Source: Fusobacteriota bacterium (GTDB lineage: Bacteria; Fusobacteriota; Fusobacteriia; Bac17; JAEWOZ01). From it: DNA of 7,398 nt. Under the pieces are notes generated by a model, which was given only the letters and a program-made list of their open reading frames with translations, made no database searches and was not told the origin of the DNA. Shown piece after piece: positions 1-6,759 of this stretch. The first letter of the stretch is position 1. Each line of letters begins with the position of its first letter. Location: assembly GCA_023399505.1 (NCBI GenBank), contig JAEWOZ010000112.1, positions 1 through 7,398 of the forward strand, in the 5' to 3' direction. The translations under genes and the position numbers were made by a program.

Positions 1-69
1 ATATAAAGTAATCAATGAAGTAAAAATTATAAATAAAAGTATTCCTAGAACCAGACTAGGTAAAATACA
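1..69 (+). repeat. Left arm of 69-base exact inverted repeat; copy of a ligase gene 3' end
   Basis: Bases 1-69 are the exact reverse complement of bases 589-657 (position i pairs with 658-i). The match ends at base 70 (c here, where the other copy would give a). The copy reads in frame from base 2 as the C-terminal part of the last ligase, including the A10 signature SIPRTRLGKI. After the junction it continues as H-I-S and stops at 77-79, in place of the normal ending QRYKLNEL. The repeat may extend beyond the left edge, so its full length is unknown. It is either a truncated second copy of the ligase gene facing the original or a fold-back chimera. Confidence 0.95.
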
Positions 70-498
70 CATTTCTTAGTTACTGGAATTTTTAAAGCAC
101 CTAAAATTTCTCATGAAGATTCTGAGAATTTAGGTGCTGAATATTTAAAAATGATTGTATATTATAAAAATATACTTAAGATTTTAATAAAAGGATCTTA
201 TGAATTTAATTTTGAGAAAGCTTTAAAGGAAGATAGGAATATCGAAAAAAAGACTCCACTTGAAGTATTTAATGAATTAATGAAACCTAAAATTGAAGAG
301 TCAAGAAAATATGCAAAAATACCTCCTGTTGATAAAGTTTCATACGGAAGGAATACATTAAGGGGTATGAGTGAGAGAGAGTACTGGGAAGCTGTCGAAA
401 ATTTATTTAAAGAGGAAAGTTTGAAAGAATTAAAAAATGATAAATTGCATAATTCAAAACTAAGCTCTAAAGTAAAAAAAATCCTTCCAAAAAAATGA
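70..498 (+). CDS. 5'-truncated open frame, unknown lysine-rich protein
   Basis: The frame is open from base 70, immediately after the inverted-repeat junction, to the TGA at 496-498, about 142 codons. The same frame is full of stops inside 1-69 (the last is TAA at 61-63), so the coding sequence begins where the repeat ends. There is no ATG, GTG or TTG between 70 and 150. The first ATG, at 151, has no Shine-Dalgarno sequence before it (gctgaatatttaaaa). The residues before it (HFLVTGIFKAPKI, DSENLGAEYLKM) look like real protein, so 151 is probably an internal methionine and the true N-terminus has been lost. The product is basic and rich in Lys and Glu, with an amphipathic C-terminal half ending SKVKKILPKK. 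No transmembrane segment or signal peptide is seen. I do not recognise the family. It converges on the ligase operon and ends about 30 bases before the shared terminator. Confidence 0.6.
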   Translation, partial: HFLVTGIFKAPKISHEDSENLGAEYLKMIVYYKNILKILIKGSYEFNFEKALKEDRNIEKKTPLEVFNELMKPKIEESRKYAKIPPVDKVSYGRNTLRGMSEREYWEAVENLFKEESLKELKNDKLHNSKLSSKVKKILPKK

Positions 499-528
499 AT
501 TAAGGTTAAAAATATCTTATCACAACAT

Positions 529-564
529 AAATAAAAGAGCTATTTTAAAATAGCTCTTTTATTT
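529..564. terminator. 36-base perfect palindrome, probable bidirectional terminator
   Basis: Bases 529-546 and 547-564 are perfect reverse complements, with the core AAAGAGCTATTTTAAAATAGCTCTTT. Each strand has a GAGCTATTTT/AAAATAGCTC hairpin followed by a T-rich tract (ttttatttta on the plus strand; the mirror on the minus strand). It sits between the plus-strand truncated frame and the minus-strand last ligase gene, and it touches that gene's stop codon (564-566). A shared Rho-independent terminator for convergent genes is the simplest reading. Apart from it, the gap 499-563 holds nothing I can identify. Confidence 0.85.
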
Positions 565-2033
565 TATAATTCATTTAGTTTATATCTTTGTATTTTACCT
601 AGTCTGGTTCTAGGAATACTTTTATTTATAATTTTTACTTCATTGATTACTTTATATGATTGGGCTTTAGAATTGTATTTATCATTTATTATTTGTTTAA
701 TTTTGTTTTCTATATCTGAGGAGAAGGCTGAAGGGAGAACTAAAAGTTTTAATTTTCCTTCACTTTCAATTAAAGCACATTCTTTTATTAAAGGATCCAA
801 TTCATTTATAGTATTTTCAATTTCAGTTGGCCATATATTTTTACCATTAGCTAAAACAATTAATTCTTTTTTTCTACCAGTAATGAATAAGTAACCGTCA
901 TTATCTAAATATCCTAAATCTCCTGTGTAAAACCAACCATCTTTAATTCTTTCTTGCATTAAATCATCTCTATTTTGATAGCCTACCATAAGTTGTCTAC
1001 CTTTAACAACTATTTCACCATCTACTAATTTAAATTCAATACCTTTAACAATTTTTCCAGCTGCACCTATTTTAGGGTTGAGTGGAGCAGCAGATATAAG
1101 AGGAGCAGTTTCTGTTAGCCCATATCCAGGTGAAATTTTAATACCTAAAGTGTCAAAATCTTTTTGGATATTAATATCTAAATGAGCACCGCCACAAGGT
1201 ATAATTCTTAAATTGCCTCCAAAAAATTCATGTATTTTCTTAAAGACTAATTTTTTAAATGCTTGAAATTTTATTACCTTAGCGATATTAAAGAATATTC
1301 TAGCTATAGAACTTGAATTAATTCTTTTCATTATTTCTCTATGAAGTCTTTCAAGGAGAAGAGGAACAACTATTATGGATGTAGGTTTATTATCTTTAAT
1401 AGCTACTCTTAATTTTTCACTATTTATCTCTCTTAAAATAACTATTGTTGCACCTTCACTAAGAGCTTGTAAAAAACCTAATAAAGGATAGGAGTGATGA
1501 AAGGGCAGTGGAAGCACTATTACATCTGAAATGTTATGAACGCCAGATTCTGTTAAAACCTCTATATTTTGAAACATATTATCTTTAGATAATTTTACAC
1601 CTACAGGGTTTGAAGAGGTACCAGATGTGTAAATTATGGTTGCTACTTCACTAGTATTAAAATTAAAATCAATATCTTTTATTTCAGTTTCTTGTATTTT
1701 AATCTCTTCTATATCAATACCTTTATTTTCTTTTATTTTAGGAAATGTTTTAGAAGAATATATTGTAAAATTAGATTCCGAATTTTTTACTATATAATCA
1801 AAATCTTTTTCGTCAATATCAGCATCTATTGGAACTGCTATTTTTCTGCTTTTCAATATAGCTAAGAACATTGCAATCCATTCAAATCTATTCTCAAAGA
1901 AAATAGCAATTCTGTTTCCTTCTATATTTTTTAAATAATTTTCATAATTATTTATATAATTTATTAGTTCCTTATAAGAAATTTTCCTTGTTTCTTCAAT
2001 TAAAGCAATTTTATTATGATTGATAATTTTCAT
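564..2033 (-). CDS. AMP-binding acyl ligase (long-chain fatty acyl-CoA/ACP synthetase type), third of tandem trio
   Basis: This 489-residue protein belongs to the ANL adenylate-forming superfamily (acyl/aryl-CoA synthetases), long-chain fatty acid branch. Family chemistry is activation of a carboxylate with ATP to an acyl-adenylate, then transfer to a thiol (CoA or carrier). Visible motifs are LPFHH (A4 region, about 176-180), GYGLTE (303-308), TGD (370-372), GRKKE (386-390), NGKNIWPTEIEN (396-407) and the C-terminal A10 loop PRTRLGK with the catalytic lysine at 480. The A3 phosphate loop is abnormal: TSGTSSNPVGV (136-146) where the family has SGTTGxPKG, so the second Thr, a Gly and the Lys are all replaced. 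It may be weakly active or specialised. ATG at 2033 follows the stop of the preceding gene with no gap; AGAGG at 2039-2043, five bases away, is a good ribosome site, so the two are probably translationally coupled. It is closest in motif wording to the fusion protein upstream (ELIVLANGKN shared), so probably a tandem duplicate. Substrate (acyl chain, CoA or ACP acceptor) cannot be told. The last codons are duplicated in inverted orientation at 1-69. Confidence 0.9.
   Translation of the reverse strand: MKIINHNKIALIEETRKISYKELINYINNYENYLKNIEGNRIAIFFENRFEWIAMFLAILKSRKIAVPIDADIDEKDFDYIVKNSESNFTIYSSKTFPKIKENKGIDIEEIKIQETEIKDIDFNFNTSEVATIIYTSGTSSNPVGVKLSKDNMFQNIEVLTESGVHNISDVIVLPLPFHHSYPLLGFLQALSEGATIVILREINSEKLRVAIKDNKPTSIIVVPLLLERLHREIMKRINSSSIARIFFNIAKVIKFQAFKKLVFKKIHEFFGGNLRIIPCGGAHLDINIQKDFDTLGIKISPGYGLTETAPLISAAPLNPKIGAAGKIVKGIEFKLVDGEIVVKGRQLMVGYQNRDDLMQERIKDGWFYTGDLGYLDNDGYLFITGRKKELIVLANGKNIWPTEIENTINELDPLIKECALIESEGKLKLLVLPSAFSSDIENKIKQIINDKYNSKAQSYKVINEVKIINKSIPRTRLGKIQRYKLNEL
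589..657 (-). repeat. Right arm of 69-base exact inverted repeat
   Basis: This is the partner of bases 1-69. It lies inside the 3' end of the last ligase gene and covers residues from about YKVINE through the A10 lysine loop to the first base pair of the following codons. The two arms enclose 519 bases (70-588), which hold the truncated plus-strand frame and the palindromic terminator. This arm lies in an intact gene, so it is the likely original. Confidence 0.93.
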
Positions 2034-4433
2034 TTATACCTCTAATTCGTTTTTTACAGATTCATATACTTCGCATGATATTTCTTCATAGCTTTTATTT
2101 TTTGGATCTACTGCAGGTAAGAAAGTTATTTCTAAACTTCCGCCTTTAATAAATTTACCTTTTAATATGTTTTGAGAACCTTTTATAGCTATAGGAATGA
2201 TCTTTTTATTTAGTTCCTTAGCTAGTATTGCAAAAGATTTTTTAAATTCACCTAAAATAGCAGATCTTGTTCCTTCAGGGAAAATAAGAATACTTTTACC
2301 TTCCTTTAAAAGGTAAGCTGATAATTGCATATTTTCTTTCAGATTATTTTCTTGAAGAGTAATAACATTAGAAACTTTTAAAATTAAATTTTTAAAAAAA
2401 CCTTTAGTATGTTTTTCTTTTGCAACAAAATAACTATTAAAAAGAATATTTTTAGGAACAATAGATGCTATACAGAAGCCATCTATATAACTTATATGAT
2501 TGGGAGCAAATACAACATTTGATTCTATATTTTCTAGGCCTTTAAATTCAATAGTAAAATATTTTCTAAAAGCAAATCTTATTAGAGAATAAAAAGCTTT
2601 ACTTATAACATTTAGCTTATTGTATTTATTTGGAATAAAATTTTCATTTAATATCTGATTCCAATTTACTTTTTTATTTTCTATTTTACTCTTTTTCTTT
2701 TCTATTAAGTTTACGAGTTCTTCAACTATCTTAACGCCCTTTAAATCTTTAATATTAATATTTAATCCAAAACTATGATTTAAATATACTAAAAATTCTA
2801 TTAATTCTAAGGAGTCTAGTGATAGATCTAGTTCTAAATTAGAATTAAGGTGTATTTCCTTTTTAAAATTCTCTTCTATATATTCTTTAATTATTAAATA
2901 TATTTCACTAGAATTTTCTCTTTTAATAATATGTTCTTCTCTGTTTTTAATCAAAGAGGGTAACATAAATCTTTTAATCTTACCTATTCTCGTTTTAGGT
3001 AATTCTGTTTCTATGAAATATAAAGATAAAATTTTTTTATAAGAGGGAACAGAGCAGTTATATTTATCAATAATTAATTCTCTTATCTTTTCTCTTTCCT
3101 CTTCATTTCTATTTTCTAAAAGGATAAAAGCAGAAATTTTACCTTCTAATTCTCCAATCCCTATTTCAGCTATATTCTCAGAGAGTTCTTTTATATTGTT
3201 TTCTATTTCTTCAGGCCAAACATTTTTACCATTTGCTAGAACAATTAATTCTTTTTTTCTTCCATTAACATATAAATAACCTTCACTATCAAAATATCCT
3301 AAATCTCCAGTATAGAACCAACCGTCTTTTAATACTTGATCAGTTTCCTTAGGTTTCTTATAGTAACCTTTCATTACATTAGCACCTTTAACAACTATTT
3401 CACCATCTATTATTTTAACTTCATTTACTGAAAGGGGTTTACCTACAGATCCTATTTTAGGTTTATCAATTGGATTTACTGCTACTGTTGGAGATGTTTC
3501 AGTTAAACCATAACCTTGAATAATATTAAAAGATAAGGCTCTTAAATCTTTTTCTATATTAGGATCAAGTCTAGATCCTCCGGATACTATATGTTTTAAA
3601 TTGCCTCCAAATTCTTTTTGTATCCTTTTAAAAAAAATCTTACCTAATGAAGGAAACCTTTTACTTATAGAGAATAGAATTTTAGCAATTATATTTTTGT
3701 TTATTTTCTTTAAAATTCCTTTATGCATTAATTCTAAGATTTTAGGAATTGCAACTATAGTTTCTATTTTATGTTTTTGTAAATTATTTCTTAAGGCTTC
3801 TGAAGAAATTTCTTCAATTATAACAGTAACAGCTCCTACAGAAACAAGTGAAACAAATATATTATTAACTAGAGGGTACATGTGATGAAAAGGTAATAAA
3901 GCAAGATTTTTTTCATTCTTTTTAAGTAAGTTAGTATTACTTGCAATATCTTCAGCATTTGAAATAATATTTTTCCTTGTTAATTCAACTCCTTTAGGAG
4001 AACCTGTTGTACCTGAGCTATAACATATAACAGCGCTGTTGTTCTCATCATGCTTTTTTATAATATTTTTTTTCAAAGGCAAAAATTCAATATCATTTAA
4101 ATTAATTATTAGAGTATTATCTTCTTTTATTAATTTTTTTACCATTTCCTCGTTCTCATTGGAAACAAATATTATTCTAGGATTAGCTTCGTTTATTATA
4201 TAACTTAGTTCTTCTTCATTATATTTTGAATCTACAGGAATTGAAGTTGCACCTATTTCCCATAAACTTAAAAAAGTATATACCCATTCAAGTGAATTTT
4301 CGGCAAATATTATTGCCTTCTCATTAGGAGTAATTGGAAAAGAAGATGAATATTTTTCTATATACTTATTTAGATCATCATAAGTAATGTAATTTTCTTT
4401 AAATATTAGAGCTATCCCTTTGTGATTTAGCAT
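2034..4433 (-). CDS. Trifunctional fusion: acyl-adenylate ligase, acyl carrier domain, PlsC-type acyltransferase
   Basis: 799 residues in three parts. Residues 1 to about 495 are an ANL acyl ligase of the long-chain type with all canonical motifs: SSGTTGSPKG (139-148), LPFHHMYPL (180-188), GYGLTE (307-312), TGD (375-377), GRKKE (391-395) and PKTRIGK with the A10 lysine at 485. Residues about 508-580 look like an acyl carrier domain: an acidic four-helix-sized segment with LDSLEL, where Ser541 would take the 4'-phosphopantetheine. Residues about 590-799 are a lysophospholipid/glycerophosphate acyltransferase domain (PlsC/LPLAT fold) with the NHx4D catalytic motif (H646, D651), FPEGTRS (718-724) and IPIAIKG (746-752). 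By family knowledge the chain would be fatty acid to acyl-AMP to acyl-carrier to acylated lipid, on the inner face of the membrane. It combines the two activities of E. coli Aas, but in the opposite domain order and with its own carrier. No transmembrane helices are obvious. ATG at 4433 is directly preceded by an in-frame TAA, which fixes the start. Possible acceptors are lysophospholipid, 1-acyl-glycerol-3-phosphate or glycerol-3-phosphate; the sequence does not decide. Confidence 0.93.
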   Translation of the reverse strand: MLNHKGIALIFKENYITYDDLNKYIEKYSSSFPITPNEKAIIFAENSLEWVYTFLSLWEIGATSIPVDSKYNEEELSYIINEANPRIIFVSNENEEMVKKLIKEDNTLIINLNDIEFLPLKKNIIKKHDENNSAVICYSSGTTGSPKGVELTRKNIISNAEDIASNTNLLKKNEKNLALLPFHHMYPLVNNIFVSLVSVGAVTVIIEEISSEALRNNLQKHKIETIVAIPKILELMHKGILKKINKNIIAKILFSISKRFPSLGKIFFKRIQKEFGGNLKHIVSGGSRLDPNIEKDLRALSFNIIQGYGLTETSPTVAVNPIDKPKIGSVGKPLSVNEVKIIDGEIVVKGANVMKGYYKKPKETDQVLKDGWFYTGDLGYFDSEGYLYVNGRKKELIVLANGKNVWPEEIENNIKELSENIAEIGIGELEGKISAFILLENRNEEEREKIRELIIDKYNCSVPSYKKILSLYFIETELPKTRIGKIKRFMLPSLIKNREEHIIKRENSSEIYLIIKEYIEENFKKEIHLNSNLELDLSLDSLELIEFLVYLNHSFGLNINIKDLKGVKIVEELVNLIEKKKSKIENKKVNWNQILNENFIPNKYNKLNVISKAFYSLIRFAFRKYFTIEFKGLENIESNVVFAPNHISYIDGFCIASIVPKNILFNSYFVAKEKHTKGFFKNLILKVSNVITLQENNLKENMQLSAYLLKEGKSILIFPEGTRSAILGEFKKSFAILAKELNKKIIPIAIKGSQNILKGKFIKGGSLEITFLPAVDPKNKSYEEISCEVYESVKNELEV

Positions 4434-4451
4434 TTAAACTTATTTCCTCTT
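4399..4451 (-). promoter_or_regulatory. 35-base gene overlap with ribosome site for the fusion gene
   Basis: The fusion gene starts at 4433 while the preceding ligase ends at 4399, so the two overlap by 35 bases in different frames. The ribosome site (AAGAGGA, about 4445-4451 on the minus strand) lies inside the upstream gene. It is about 11-12 bases from the ATG, longer than the 5-6 bases seen at the other starts here. Start choice is still firm because a TAA stands directly before the ATG. Coupled translation with the upstream gene is likely. Confidence 0.65.
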
Positions 4452-5937
4452 TTAATAAATGTTTTTTTACCTTATTTAAAGCAGTTCTTGGGAATGCTTG
4501 AAATAGAAGTATTTTTGTAATTTTATTATAGCTATTTACTTTATCGTTATATTTATCCATAACTTCTTTCCATAAAAATTCCTCAATTTTATCTAGTTCT
4601 TTTTCTTTAAAATTTTTCAAATTGGGAATAATAGCTATTTGAATTTTGTTATCTTTTTGAATAATAGAGCACTCTCTAATCAAATTACTTAATTTCATAA
4701 TTTTATTCTCTATAACACTAGCGTGAACTTTTTTTCCATCATGGAAAACTAGAAGATCTTTTTTTCTTCCTATTATATATAAATATCCTCTTTTAACATA
4801 TCCTAAATCTCCTGTATGAAGCCAACCATTTACAATAGTATTATTTGTTTTATGAGGGTTTATATATTTTGTCATTACACCAGGTCCTTTTACAAGTACC
4901 TCGTTATCTACTATTTTAACATCTGTATCATCGAATGGTTTACCTACAGAACCTATAGGAGAATTTAAAGAAGCGGCTACAATAGGGGATGCCTCTGTCA
5001 ATCCATAACCAGAAATCAAATTAAAGCCCCAGCCTCTAAAATTAGTTTCTACCTCTTTAGAGAGTTCAGCACCACCTGAAACCATATACCTAATAGTTCC
5101 TCCCATCATTTGATGAACTTTTTTAAATATAAGTTTGGATAAAAAAGGTATTCTAATTTTTCTTAAAATTTTAAATACTAAATTTTGAGAAGAAGTTAAT
5201 TTACTAACTATTTTAGTATTTAGAGTATGAAAAAATAGAGGTACTGAGGCAATAAGAGTTGGTTTAGTTGTTTTAATTAACTGCTCAAAGTTTTCTTCAG
5301 TTTTAGGATTTGATAAAATTAAGGTAGCATTTAACATCAATGTACCTAACGCAGTTATCAAGCCAAAAGCGTGATAATAAGGTAGGTAAACTAAAACTCT
5401 ATCTTCCCCATTTATAAGATTTCTTTTTCTAATATTGTGTATATTTGATAATAAATTAGCTTTACTTAATAAAACACCATTTTCACTTCCTGTAGTTCCT
5501 GAAGTATTTAAACGAACAGAAGGAATATATCCTTCAGGTCTGTAAGTAGCAGTTTCTGGAAGAGGAGTATGAAGAGGTTGTTTCTTTTCTATAAGTATAA
5601 CATTTCTTAGAAATGGATTACCTTTCAAACGCTTTTTCACCTTTTCAAAATAATCCTTAGAAATTACTAGAGTATCAGCTGAAGAATGATTAATATAAGA
5701 GGCTAATTTTGTAGCTTTCAAGTAAGGATCTATGGGATTAATTTTAGCCCTTCTTTTTAATGTAGCTAAAAAGACTCCTAGCCAATCAAAGGAAGGATCT
5801 GCTACTAATGCAATGTTAGTTCCTCTAGATATATTGGCAATCTTTATCCAATAATATATTTTTTCTACTAACTGACTATAACTTATTTTTTTATGCCCAT
5901 CTATTATAGCAATTTTATCGCTACTTTTTATTTGCAT
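4399..5937 (-). CDS. AMP-binding acyl ligase (long-chain fatty acyl-CoA/ACP synthetase type), first of tandem trio
   Basis: This 512-residue ANL-superfamily acyl-adenylate ligase is the first gene of the trio. Motifs seen are LNTSGTTGSENGV (143-155, A3 loop), LPYYHAFGL (185-193), VSGGAEL (286-292), GYGLTE (310-315), TGD (375-377), GRKKD (390-394) and PRTALNK near the end, with the expected A10 lysine at 489. Two departures from the family are visible. The A3 loop has Asn153 where a lysine is usual (SENG for xPKG), and the A10 loop has Asn488 where a glycycl residue is usual (LNK for GK). The catalytic lysine itself is kept, so activity is plausible but may be altered. It is the most diverged of the three; for example it has FHDGKKVHASVIEN where the others have LANGKNxWPxEIEN. 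ATG at 5937 has GGAG at 5943-5946, five bases upstream. The final residues (after about 500) run into the overlap with the next gene and are not part of the usual domain. Likely role: supplying activated acyl groups, possibly to the carrier domain of the next protein; substrate unknown. Confidence 0.9.
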   Translation of the reverse strand: MQIKSSDKIAIIDGHKKISYSQLVEKIYYWIKIANISRGTNIALVADPSFDWLGVFLATLKRRAKINPIDPYLKATKLASYINHSSADTLVISKDYFEKVKKRLKGNPFLRNVILIEKKQPLHTPLPETATYRPEGYIPSVRLNTSGTTGSENGVLLSKANLLSNIHNIRKRNLINGEDRVLVYLPYYHAFGLITALGTLMLNATLILSNPKTEENFEQLIKTTKPTLIASVPLFFHTLNTKIVSKLTSSQNLVFKILRKIRIPFLSKLIFKKVHQMMGGTIRYMVSGGAELSKEVETNFRGWGFNLISGYGLTEASPIVAASLNSPIGSVGKPFDDTDVKIVDNEVLVKGPGVMTKYINPHKTNNTIVNGWLHTGDLGYVKRGYLYIIGRKKDLLVFHDGKKVHASVIENKIMKLSNLIRECSIIQKDNKIQIAIIPNLKNFKEKELDKIEEFLWKEVMDKYNDKVNSYNKITKILLFQAFPRTALNKVKKHLLKEEISLNAKSQRDSSNI

Positions 5938-5953
5938 ATTTTCTCCTTTTAAT

Positions 5954-5976
5954 AAAAAAAAGCGGTATTTCCGCTC
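5954..5976 (-). terminator. Small intrinsic terminator after the Bax-inhibitor-1 gene
   Basis: On the minus strand the sequence reads GAGCGG-AAATA-CCGCT followed by a run of eight T (the last T of CCGCT plus 5960-5954). The stem is 5 GC-rich pairs (5971-5975 with 5961-5965), with a possible G-U pair beneath and a 5-base loop. In such AT-rich DNA a GC stem plus T-run stands out. It starts 3 bases after the stop codon of the gene at 5980-6726. The T-run ends only about 7 bases before the ribosome site of the next ligase gene, so it could act as a partial terminator within one transcription unit. Confidence 0.8.
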
Positions 5977-5979
5977 AAT

Positions 5980-6726
5980 TTATTTATTTCTTCTATTTTG
6001 AGAGGAAACTATTCTCATTATATATAAGAAAAGAGTAATTACATTTACATAAAGACTTAAAGCTCCTCTAATTGAATATTTGTCTATATTTTCAGGTGTT
6101 TCGTACTGTGCTAGCTCAATTGACATTCTTCTTAATCTGTTTACATCGTAAGCTATTAAAAATATAAAAGTTATTGCTCCAAAGTATCCTATTGCTAAGT
6201 TAAACATAGGCATATTTAAAAATATATTTATAAAAAGTGCTCCCATTAATACAATTAAACTTATATTAATAATTGCATTATACTTTGAAAAATCTTCTTT
6301 TGTTAGGTAGCCATACATTGCCATTGTACCAAAAAGGATAGCTGTTATCATCATAACAAAAGCTATAATTTTTGGATCATAAAATGCAAAGAAAGATAGA
6401 GTTACGCCATTTGCTAGAGAGTAAAGCATAAAAAGTATTTTACTTCTATTTAGTGAAATTCTATTAATATTAGCATTAGAAAGATAAATAGATATACCAA
6501 CTTCCAATATTAGTATTAAAAAGAATGGAATTGCACCGTTACTAAAAAAGAAGTTCATTGCATTATAAGATCTTGATATTATAACTATTGTTAAAAATGT
6601 AAGAAGTAGTCCTAAAAACATCCAACCAAAAGTTTTCGTTAGAAACTTGGAGATTATACTTGAGTCTACATATACTTTTTTAGATTCATCATAATGAAAA
6701 TCTTTAATAGGTTTTTGAAAATTCAT
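5980..6726 (-). CDS. Bax inhibitor-1/YccA (BI-1, TMBIM) family membrane protein
   Basis: This 248-residue integral membrane protein has about seven hydrophobic segments (roughly 31-50, 64-83, 97-115, 118-137, 152-171, 176-195, 222-242) after a short hydrophilic N-terminus, the usual length and layout of bacterial BI-1 proteins. Family signatures are recognisable: ANGVTLSFFAFYDP (105-118), MAMYGYLTKEDFSK (135-148), IAYDVNRLRRM (191-201) and GALSLYVNVITLFLYIMRI (221-239). Bacterial members include E. coli YccA, linked to the FtsH protease, and Bacillus YetJ, a pH-sensitive calcium leak channel; which role applies here is unknown. Asp194 matches the first Asp of the YetJ di-aspartyl sensor, but the second position appears to be Asn228. 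The ATG at 6726 has AGGAG at 6733-6737, six bases away. The gene has its own promoter and is followed by a terminator, then by the ligase trio. Confidence 0.93.
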   Translation of the reverse strand: MNFQKPIKDFHYDESKKVYVDSSIISKFLTKTFGWMFLGLLLTFLTIVIISRSYNAMNFFFSNGAIPFFLILILEVGISIYLSNANINRISLNRSKILFMLYSLANGVTLSFFAFYDPKIIAFVMMITAILFGTMAMYGYLTKEDFSKYNAIINISLIVLMGALFINIFLNMPMFNLAIGYFGAITFIFLIAYDVNRLRRMSIELAQYETPENIDKYSIRGALSLYVNVITLFLYIMRIVSSQNRRNK

Positions 6727-6732
6727 TATTTA

Positions 6733-6737
6733 CTCCT
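6733..6737 (-). promoter_or_regulatory. Ribosome-binding site of the Bax-inhibitor-1 gene
   Basis: The minus strand reads AGGAG followed by six bases (taaata) and the ATG at 6724-6726. This is a near-ideal Shine-Dalgarno spacing and supports the chosen start. Confidence 0.85.
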
Positions 6738-6759
6738 AAATATTTAATTTTGTTAAGCT

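Noticed and set aside
151..498. ATG at 151 as the start of the plus-strand gene
   Set aside because: No Shine-Dalgarno sequence precedes it, and the frame is open and protein-like back to base 70. It is more likely an internal methionine of a truncated gene.
496..534. Reading TGA as tryptophan (mollicute code)
   Set aside because: All other genes end in TAA, so they do not test it, but tryptophans are encoded by TGG throughout and extending past 496-498 adds only a short tail that runs into the terminator. The standard code is sufficient.
643..894. 83-codon plus-strand open frame
   Set aside because: It lies wholly antisense within the last ligase gene, has no ribosome site, and its translation has no recognisable features. 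It is a shadow of the AT-rich coding strand.
3601..3885. 94-codon plus-strand open frame
   Set aside because: It is antisense to the ligase domain of the fusion gene. Its hydrophobic look comes from the complement of Lys/Asn/Glu codons, and no start signal is seen.
6017..6022. Perfect TATAAT on the minus strand inside the membrane protein gene, as a promoter for the ligases
   Set aside because: No acceptable -35 element lies 16-18 bases upstream, and such hexamers are common by chance in AT-rich coding DNA.
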